Of a stretch of 64,000 bases of DNA, positions 14,877-25,400 are shown in pieces. The position numbers and the translations under genes were made by a program. The stretch comes from Bolinopsis microptera (taxonomy: Eukaryota; Ctenophora; Tentaculata; Lobata; Bolinopsidae). A model generated the notes under the pieces. The model did no database searches and was not told where the DNA came from. It worked only from the letters and a program-made list of their open reading frames with translations. How positions within the stretch are numbered: the stretch's first letter is position 1; the number at the start of each line of letters is the position of its first letter. Location: assembly GCF_026151205.1 (NCBI RefSeq), contig NC_087082.1:10858901-10922900 (forward strand), given 5' to 3'.

Positions 14877-16483
14877 TCAAGAGCATGATGCAAAGGTTTT
14901 TTGGGTGGCACAATCTAAGTTCGGTCCTGGTGTAGTATTCAACATTTCAGCAAAGATCTTGTATCCTTCAACTCTGTGTATTGTTTTATCCATAGGTGTC
15001 TTTCCACATTCAACCCCTGTAAAATGTTGGTATGATTATTTTTACTTGTAGAAACATAGTAAAGACCTAATTACTGCTAACTCAGCTTTAATTTCACTTT
15101 GACGAACAAATTTTCAACAGAGTCTCTACAGTATATAACTGGTAATATTAAGCCTAAAATTTTTGTGATGGGATGGTAGCAGGTTGATGATTTTATTTTA
15201 AGCTTCTGATTGGAAAATGCTCTGACCCCATAGGCCAATTCAAGAACAATAGTTGTAGTTTAATAACAATTAACCTCCATTGATTATGTTGATAGTCGCT
15301 CCAAATCCTACATCTCGTCCACATTCCGTGTCACCATCAGTAGGTTTCCAGTTTTCAGTTATTGCATCGTGACATGATGGTTTGGGTTCCTGTTATGGTT
15401 TCTGTGTTATCACTAGCTGAAATTCTATCTGCGTGTTCAGTGTAAAGACAAACTACCACCTAATAAGAACAGCAAAAATGTAGGTAAAGAATTAAACTTT
15501 GAATAATATTCAAGAGTTTTTGCTTACAGATATCATGCTTTATTCGTGCTATTCAAAGATGTTGGTGTTTGTTACTGTACCTGTGGTGTCATCCAAAACC
15601 AAAGAGCTGTTTGGAATGCAAGTTTTCCTTCTTGTGCCACTCTCTGTGGGTTTTTTAGGAGCACCATATTGTCCCCGAACAGTTGCTTACTTACAAAACC
15701 ATAGTTGTAATTCCATGACAATTGCATTGGTCCTGGACGAAGGAAATCAGTTTAATAGTGTTATTAATATACAGCAACCTGTAAAAGTGTAAATATCAGG
15801 GCCAAAGTTTAGCTGGTTGAAACAATGGGTGGTCCGACTAACAGAAAATGAAACAGCTGAATCTAATTTCAAGATATGTCATATGTTGATCTACTGACCT
15901 CTGCCATGGTAACTTTTACCAGGCTGACAAGGATCATCGGAATTGTTGGCATCACAGTAAGCTACTTCCCCATTGTCACTCCTTCCAACCTTTCAAATAA
16001 TATAAATTGAAATGTGTGGGTAAAAAATTGTCTTAATTAGATGTTAGTAAATTAGATCACTATCTAGAATATTAAAATACGTGTACGGTGGTGATCGCCA
16101 AACTGATTCAGTTAGTATAAAGCTCCAGTAACGAAAATACTGTAGAGCTCAATACACTGGATTGTTACGATTAATGTAACAAGCTGAGGGGATAATAACC
16201 TCTTGCAGAAAGTAGAGGCCCCAAGCATATCTGCCGTCCGGGGCTGTATCCCAACCCCCAGTTGTCTCTTGTGCTATGTTTGCCAGGAATGCTGCTATCT
16301 CCCGTCTGTTTATTTCATCTGAGCCGTCGTTAGCAAAGAGAGGATAGCCCTTGGCTGCTTCCAGCAGGTGTTCGTATTCATACAACTTGAACTCAGCCTC
16401 CCCCTTTTCGTTTCTGTACGGAAAGAGTTCCTCAAAATCCTCCTTAGTGAAGTATTTCTCCAAACCTCCGTTATCTTCGATAC
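14877..16483 (-). other. GH19 chitinase catalytic module
   Basis: Exons 16200-16483, 15899-15989, 15581-15732, 15275-15389 and 14877-15016, about 259 aa, a full GH19 domain. Diagnostic stretches: [18 protein letters not shown] (the E of QET is the expected proton donor), [15 protein letters not shown] (second acid), [23 protein letters not shown], and [14 protein letters not shown], which fits the second GH19 signature, then INGG and PGPNLDC. The first residue of the last sushi cysteine codon comes from the previous exon, so the domain cannot start translation here. Confidence 0.92.
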
Positions 16484-19400
16484 CTGAGATAACATCTTTT
16501 TTTAAGCAAAACCAACTTACAAACAGTTGCTCATGGTTTCGCTTCATTATTATTTTTATTTCCTTACTTACAGTAATTGGTATAAGTTACTTAAATATTC
16601 ATTTTGATAACGCAAGCAAAATCTCGGTTATAATAGGGAGTGAATATAATGTCGGCTAACGCAGCATGGGGATCCATTATTAAGCTAAGGTAAGGTGTTA
16701 CAGGTGAACTTAATTAAAATGATTATTGTATTTTGTTTTATTATCATAACTTACATTCGGGAAGCTCTCCCCAATCATTCTTCTGGCACGTAAGAACACT
16801 ATTTCCCGAAATTCTGAACCTGTAACAAAATTATATTTATACTCTAAAGAATACACTGTAAAATCCAGTTTGTTTTTATTTATCAATTAGTGCTTAAAGT
16901 TCAATTAATGTGTGTGATACTGTACAAGTTTTTGCTCACCCATTCTTGCAACTTATCGTAGCTGTCGTTCCTTCTGTAACCTGTTTGATCTTTTTCACAC
17001 TGAACGTCACCTTCTTCACTGCGTTTTTCACCTTCTTAACCTTTTTCTCCAGAGCTTTAGCACTCTTCTTGTTGCACTTCTCCAAATCTCCGTTATCTTC
17101 GATACCTGAGATAAAATCTTTAAACTCACAAACAGTTGCTCATGGTTTCGCTTCATTATTATTTTTATTTCCTTACTTACAGTAATTGGTATAAGTTACT
17201 AAAATATTCATTTGATAACGGGAGCAAAATCTCGGTTATGATAGGGGAGTGAATAATATAATGTCGACTAACGCGGCATGGGGATCCATTATAAAGCTAA
17301 GGTAAGGTGTTACAGGTGAACTTAATTAAAGTGATAATTGTATTTTGTTTTATTATCATATCTTACATTCGGGAAGCTCTCTCCAATCATTCTTCTGGCA
17401 CGTAAGAACACTATTTCCCGAAATTCTGAACCTGTAACAAAATTATATTTATACTCTAAAGAATACACTGTAAAATCCAGTTTGTTTTTATTTATCAATT
17501 AGTGCTTAAAAATCAATTAAGGTGTGTGATACTGTACAAGTTTTTGCTCACCCATTCTTGCAACTTATCGTAGCTGTCGTTCCTTCTGTAACCTGTTTGA
17601 TCTTTTTCACACTGAACGTCACCTTCTTCACTGCGTTTTTCACCTTCTTAACCTTTTTCTCCAGAGCTTTAGCACTCTTCTTGTTGCACTTCTCCAAATC
17701 TCCGTTATCTTCGATACCTGAGATAAAATATTTAAACTCACAAACAGTTGCTCATGATGGTTTTGCTTCATTATTATTTGTATTTCCTTACTTACAGTAA
17801 TTGGTATAAGTTACTAAAATATTCATTTTGATAACGCAAGCAAAATCTCGGTTATAATAGGGAGTGAATATAATGTCGGCTAACGCAGCATGGGGATCCA
17901 TTATTAAGCTAAGGTAAGGTGTTACAGGTGAACTTAATTAAAATGATTATTGTATTTTGTTTTATTATCATAACTTACATTCGGGAAGCTCTCCCCAATC
18001 ATTCTTCTGGCACGTAAGAACACTATTTCCCGAAATTCTGAACCTGTAACAAAATTATATTTATACTCTAAAGAATACACTGTAAAATCCAGTTTGTTTT
18101 TATTTATCAATTAGTGCTTAAAAATCAATTAATGTGTGTGATACTGTACAAGTTTTTGCTCACCCATTCTTGCAACTTATCGTAGCTGTCGTTCCTTCTG
18201 TAACCTGTTTGATCTTTTTCGCACTGAACTTCACCTTCTTCTCTGCGTTTTTCACCTTCTTAACCTTTTTCTTCAGAGCTTTAGCACTCTTCTGGTTGCA
18301 CTCTGAAGAAAGGAACTTTTATCGGTCAGTAGATATAATATGACATATTTTAAATCATATAACGTACAGTATAGATAGCAATAATATCTTTTCTTGCTCA
18401 TACTAACATAGAACATACTAATTAACTCCAGCAGATAATCTTAAATAAAACAAATTACTTGATTTATTGTCTTCATCCTCATTTTCATCATCACTTTCAT
18501 CCTCATTTTCATCGTCATTTTCATCGTCATTTTCATCGTCATTCTCATCGTCATTTTCATCGTCATTTTCATCGTCATTTTCATCGTCATTTTCATCATC
18601 ATTTTCATCACTGTTGTCATCATTTTCTGATGGAGAGAGATATGTTCGCATTGCAGTCAGGAAAGGGTTTTTTCCATCTCCGCACAGGTCTTTGAAATCA
18701 TCCATTGAAGTATCCCAAACCATTCCACCTGCTAGCCCCATGTCTTTGATGTACTGCATCTGCAAAAGTTAGACTGTATAAAAACTGATAAACAATTACT
18801 GGCATCTGACCTATCTGAATTTTGATTTAAAAACAATAATATTACCTTTATTTTAACTGTTTCAAGATCATCAAATCCAACCCACTGGTCCCCCATGTAG
18901 GCGTGAGGACCAACAATGCATTCATCACCCTTAACTTTAGTCCAGCCCTTGTCCTTGATGTTCAGGCAGATCTCATGATATCCCATATAACCTGCTTGCT
19001 TTGTCCACTTACCTAAAAGTAGAGTTCACATAATATTATGAAGGTAGATAATTAAAAGTTATCATGGATTAGTTTCAGTGCCTACATGGCTACTCTATAA
19101 GTCTATTTATATTAGCATCGTTACCTTCAACCCCGGCTCCACTTGAATCAGCTCCGATGCCATTATTTGCAGAGTTTGTTAGAGTAAAAGACCGACCATA
19201 AATGCCTAGTCCCATCTGGATCTTGTTGGCTGGAAAGCCTTTAGCAATCCAGTGTTTAACAGCAGTGTCCGTGTTGAGTTTGTCAGCATTGCAACCTAAG
19301 AGAGGAGAATTGTGTCCTGTGACAGTCTCCCAAGAGCCATGGAAATCGTAAGACATGAGGTTAAGATAGTCAAGGTACTGAGCCAGAACTGGAACATCGT

Positions 19401-22400
19401 AGCCAGCATCAATAACAGCCTGACTGGCAGAAACAGCAGCAGTTACCAGCATATTGTGAGGAGCAAACAGCTCCTTCAACTCCTTTACCCAGATTCCAAA
19501 GTTGGTCTTGTCTGATGGATCTGGGTTGGGTAGATTGTGTTATTAATGGCAGTATAACTACAAAATATATCACTTTACTCTATTGATTTATAGAAGGAGT
19601 AGGTACTGTTTATGTATCGGTATGTCCTAAGTTGTTGTTATATTTTATACCTGATTCATCACAATTAGCCTGCCAACAGGCGGGATACTCCCAATCCAGG
19701 TCCAGTCCATCAAACTTCCACTTTTGAAGAATTTCCAGAACATCAGAATTGAATGCCGCCCTGAAATTTGTTGGTGATTAATTGTACATTTATTATACAT
19801 TTTTAGGTCAAGGAATGGTCCTTAGATAAAGATGTGCATTCATATAATCTTAACAGGAGTTAGAAAGTAAAGAGACTTGTATCTTAAGATCAGATAATAT
19901 ATCTAAACTCTACCTCAGCTGAGGGGACTTGGCTAGATCCGAATACTTGGAGCCTTCGCTGTCATTCCAGCCGCCAATAGCCAAGAGAACCTTTCTGACC
20001 CTGGATCCTGCAGCATTCTTTAAATCAACAATCTTTTTAAAGAACTCTCCTCCACCCACATCAGTGTCTGCCCAAGGATCATGGACCTTGATCTTGTTGT
20101 TGTCCAAGACAGCGAATGCGTAGTTTATAATGGTACAGAGTGTTGGGTCTACATTATCTGCTGAGTATTTACCGTTCCCCTCACGGTACCAGGCCCAGTT
20201 AATAAAGTAGCACACAACGTCTTTATCTCCATAGTTTTCCGAGGATTCATCATCGTTGTTTTCGTCATTTTTATCGTCATTTTCATCGTCATTTTCATCG
20301 TCATTTTCATCGTCATTTTCATCTTCATTTTCATCATCACTTTCATCACTGTTGTCATCATTTTCTGATGGAGAGAGATATGTTCGCATTGCAGTCAGGA
20401 AAGGGTTTTTTCCATCTCCGCACAGGTCTTTGAAATCATCCATTGAAGTATCCCAAACCATTCCACCTGCTAGCCCCATGTCTTTGATGTACTGCATCTG
20501 CAAAAGTTAGACTGTATAAAAACTGATAAACAATTACTGGCATCTGACCTATCTGAATTTTGATTTAAAAACAATAATATTACCTTTATTTTAACTGTTT
20601 CAAGATCATCAAATCCAACCCACTGGTCCCCCATGTAGGCGTGAGGACCAACAATGCATTCATCACCCTTAACTTTAGTCCAGCCCTTGTCCTTGATGTT
20701 CAGGCAGATCTCATGATATCCCATATAACCTGCTTGTTTTGTCCACTTACCTAAAAGTAGAGTTCACATAATATTATGAAGGTAGATAATTAAAAGTTAT
20801 CATGGATTAGTTTCAGTGCCTACATGGCTACTCTATAAGTCTATTTATATTAGCATCGTTACCTTCAACACCGGCTCCACTTGAATCAGCTCCGATCCCA
20901 TTATTTGCAGAATTGGTTAGAGTAAAAGACCGACCATAAATGCCTAGTCCCATCTGGATCTTGTTGGCTGGAAAGCCTTTAGCAATCCAGTGTTTAACAG
21001 CAGTGTCCGTGTTGAGTTTGTCAGCATTGCAACCTAAGAGAGGAGAATTGTGTCCTGTGACAGTCTCCCAAGAGCCATGGAAATCGTAAGACATGAGGTT
21101 AAGATAGTCAAGGTACTGAGCCAGAACTGGAACATCGTAGCCAGCATCAATAACAGCCTGACTGGCAGAAACAGCAGCAGTTACCAGCATATTGTGAGGA
21201 GCAAACAGCTCCTTCAACTCCTTTACCCAGATTCCAAAGTTGGTCTTGTCTGATGGATCTGGGTTGGGTAGATTGTGTTATTAATGGCAGTATAACTACA
21301 AAATATATCACTTTACTCTATTGATTTATAGAAGGAGTACTGTATCGGTATGTCCTAAGTTGTTGTTATATTTTATACCTGATTCATTACAATTAGCCTG
21401 CCAACAGGCGGGATACTCCCAATCCAGGTCCAGTCCATCAAACTTCCACTTGTGAAGAATTTCCAGAACATCAGAATTGAATGCCGCCCTGAAATTTGTT
21501 GGTGATTAATTGTACATTTATTATACATTTTTAGGTCAAGGAATGATCCTTAGATAAAGATGTGCATTCATATAATCTTAACAGGATTTAGAAAGTAAAG
21601 AGACTTGTATCTTAAGATCAGATAATATATCTAAACTCTACCTAAGCTGAGGGGATTTGGCTAGATCCGAATACTTGGAGCCTTCGCTGTCATTCCAGCC
21701 GCCAATAGCCAAGAGAACCTTTCTGACCCTGGATCCTGCAGCATTCTTTAAATCAACAATCTTTTTAAAGAACTCTCCTCCACCCACATCAGTGTCTGCC
21801 CAAGGATCATGGACCTTGATCTTGTTGTTGTCCAAGACAGCGAATGCGTAGTTTATAATGGTACAGAGTGTTGGGTCTACATTATCTGCTGAGTATTTAC
21901 CGTTCCCCTCACGGTACCAGGCCCAGTTAATAAAGTAGCACACAACGTCCTTATCTCCATAGTTTTCCGAGGATTCATCATCGTTGTTTTCGTCATTTTC
22001 ATCGTCATTTTCATCGTCATTTTCATCGTCATTTTCATCACCATCTTCATCATCATTTTCATCTTCATTTTCATCATCATTTTCATCACTGTTGTCATCA
22101 TTTTCTGATGGAGAGAGATATGTTCGCATTGCAGTCAGGAAAGGGTTTTTTCCATCTCCGCACAGGTCTTTGAAATCATCCATTGAAGTATCCCAAACCA
22201 TTCCACCTGCTAGCCCCATGTCTTTGATGTACTGCATCTGCAAAAGTGAGACTGTATAAAAACTGATAAACAATTACTGGCATCTGACCTATCTGAATTT
22301 TGATTTAAGAACAATAGTATTACCTTTATTTTAACTGTTTCAAGATCATCAAATCCAACCCACTGGTCCCCCATGTAGGCATGAGGACCAACAATGCATT

Positions 22401-25400
22401 CATCACCCTTAACTTTAGTCCAGCCCTTGTCCTTGATGTTTAGGCAGATCTCATGATATCCCATATAACCTGCTTGTTTTGTCCACTTACCTAAAAGTAG
22501 AGTTCACATATTATGAAGGTAGATAATTAAAAGTTATCATGGATTAGTTTCAGTGCCTACATGGCTACTCTATAAGTCTATTTATATTAGCATCGTTACC
22601 TTCAACACCGGCTCCACTTGAATCAGCTCCGATCCCATTATTTGCAGAGTTTGTTAGAGTAAAAGACCGACCATAAATGCCTAGTCCCATCTGGATCTTG
22701 TTGGCTGGAAAGCCTTTAGCAATCCAGTGTTTAACAGCAGTGTCCGTGTTGAGTTTGTCAGCATTGCAACCTAAGAGAGGAGAATTGTGTCCTGTGACAG
22801 TCTCCCAAGAGCCATGGAAATCGTAAGACATGAGGTTAAGATAGTCAAGGTACTGAGCCAGAACTGGAACATCGTAGCCAGCATCAATGACAGCCTGACT
22901 GGCAGAAACAGCAGCAGTTACCAGCATATTGTGAGGAGCAAACAGCTCCTTCAACTCCTTTACCCAGATTCCAAAGTTGGTCTTGTCTGATGGATCTGGG
23001 TTGGGTAGATTGTGTTATTAATGGCAGTACATAACTACAAAATATATCACTTTACTTTATTGATTTATAGAAGGAGTACTGTATCGGTATGTCCTAAGTT
23101 GTTGTTATATTTTATACCTGATTCAACACAATTAGCCTGCCAACAGGCGGGATACTCCCAATCCAGGTCCAGTCCATCAAACTTCCACTTGTGAAGAATT
23201 TCCAGAACATCAGAATTGAATGCCGCCCTGAAATTTGTTGGTGATTAATTGTACATTTATTATACATTTTTAGGTCAAGGAATGATCCTTAGATAAAGAT
23301 GTGCATTCATATAATCTTAACAGGATTTAGAAAGTAAAGAGACTTGTATCTTAAGTTCAGCTAATATATCTAAACTCTACCTAAGCTGAGGGGATTTGGC
23401 TAGATCCGAATACTTGGAGCCTTCGCTGTCATTCCAGCCGCCAATAGCCAAGAGAACTTTTCTGACCCTGGATCCTGCAGCATTCTTTAAATCGACAATC
23501 TTTTTAAAGAACTCTCCTCCACCCACATCAGTGTCTGCCCAAGGATCATGGACCTTGATCTTGTTGTTGTCCAAGACAGCGAATGCGTAGTTTATAATGG
23601 TACAGAGTGTTGGGTCTACATTATCTGCTGAGTATTTACCGTTCCCCTCACGGTACCAGGCCCAGTTAATAAAGTAGCACACAACGTCCTTATCTCCATA
23701 GTTTTCCGAGGATTCATCATCGTTGTTTTCGTCATTTTCATCGTCATTTTCATCGTCATTTTCATCGTCATTTTCATCACCATCTTCATCATCATTTTCA
23801 TCTTCATTTTCATCATCATTTCCATCACTGTTGTCATCATTTTCTGATGGAGAGAGATATGTTCGCATTGCAGTCAGGAAAGGGTTTTTTCCATCTCCGC
23901 ACAGGTCTTTGAAATCATCCATTGAAGTATCCCAAACCATTCCACCTGCTAGCCCCATGTCTTTGATGTACTGCATCTGCAAAAGTGAGACTGTATAAAA
24001 ACTGATAAACAATTACTAGCATCTGACCTATCTGAATTTTGATTTAAGAACAATAGTATTACCTTTATTTTAACTGTTTCAAGATCATCAAATCCAACCC
24101 ACTGGTCCCCCATGTAGGCATGAGGACCAACAATGCATTCATCACCCTTAACTTTAGTCCAGCCCTTGTCCTTGATGTTCAGGCAGATCTCATGATATCC
24201 CATATAACCTGCTTGTTTTGTCCACTTACCTAAAAGTAGAGTTCACATAATATTATGAAGGTAGATAATTAAAAGTTATCATGGATTAGTTTCAGTGCCT
24301 ACATGGCTACTCTATAAGTCTATTTATATTAGCATCGTTACCTTCAACACCGGCTCCACTTGAATCAGCTCCGATCCCATTATTTGCAGAATTGGTTAGA
24401 GTAAAAGACCGACCATAAATGCCTAGTCCCATCTGGATCTTGTTGGCTGGAAAGCCTTTAGCAATCCAGTGTCTAACAGCAGTGTCCGTGTTGAGTTTGT
24501 CAGCATTGCAACCTAAGAGAGGAGAATTGTGTCCTGTGACAGTCTCCCAAGAGCCATGGAAATCGTAAGACATGAGGTTAAGATAGTCAAGGTACTGAGC
24601 CAGAACTGGAACATCGTAGCCAGCATCAATGACAGCCTGACTGGCAGAAACAGCAGCAGTTACCAGCATATTGTGAGGAGCAAACAGCTCCTTCAACTCC
24701 TTTACCCAGATTCCAAAGTTGGTCTTGTCTGATGGATCTGGGTTGGGTAGATTGTGTTATTAATGGCAGTATAACTACAAAATATATAATTTTACTCTAT
24801 TGATTTATAGAAGGAGTACTGTATCGGTATGTCCTAAGTTGTTGTTATATTTTATACCTGATTCAACACAATTAGCCTGCCAACAGGCGGGATACTCCCA
24901 ATCCAGGTCCAGTCCATCAAACTTCCACTTTTGAAGAATTTCCAGAACATCAAAATTGAATGCCGCCCTGAAATTTGTTGGCGATTAATTGTACATTTAT
25001 TATACATTTTTAGGTCAAGGAATGATCCTTAGATAAAGATGTGCATTCATATAATCTTAACAGGATTTAGAAAGTAAAGAGACTTGTATCTTAAGTTCAG
25101 CTAATATATCTAAACTCTACCTAAGCTGAGGGGATTTGGCTAGATCCGAATACTTGGAGCCTTCGCTGTCATTCCAGCCGCCAATAGCCAAGAGAACTTT
25201 TCTGACCCTGGATCCTGCAGCATTCTTTAAATCGACAATCTTTTTAAAGAACTCTCCTCCACCCACATCAGTGTCTGCCCAAGGATCATGGACCTTGATC
25301 TTGTTGTTGTCCAAGACAGCGAATGCGTAGTTTATAATGGTACAGAGTGTTGGGTCTACATTATCTGCTGAGTATTTACCGTTCCCCTCACGGTACCAAG

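Noticed and set aside
16149-16547. Separate GH19 gene starting at the ATG in the 16547 frame
   Set aside because: The ATG lies in the intron upstream of a good acceptor; there is no signal peptide, and the true upstream codon completes the last sushi cysteine.
18418-18458. Natural end of the GH18 gene at the 18418 stop
   Set aside because: Kept only as a possible intron-retention form: no poly(A) signal follows closely, and a phase-matched donor precedes it.
18441-18772. Methionine/lysine- and serine/phenylalanine-rich frames over the DDEN linkers
   Set aside because: Shadow frames of the 12-bp coding repeat in the chitinase linkers; the same appears at each module.
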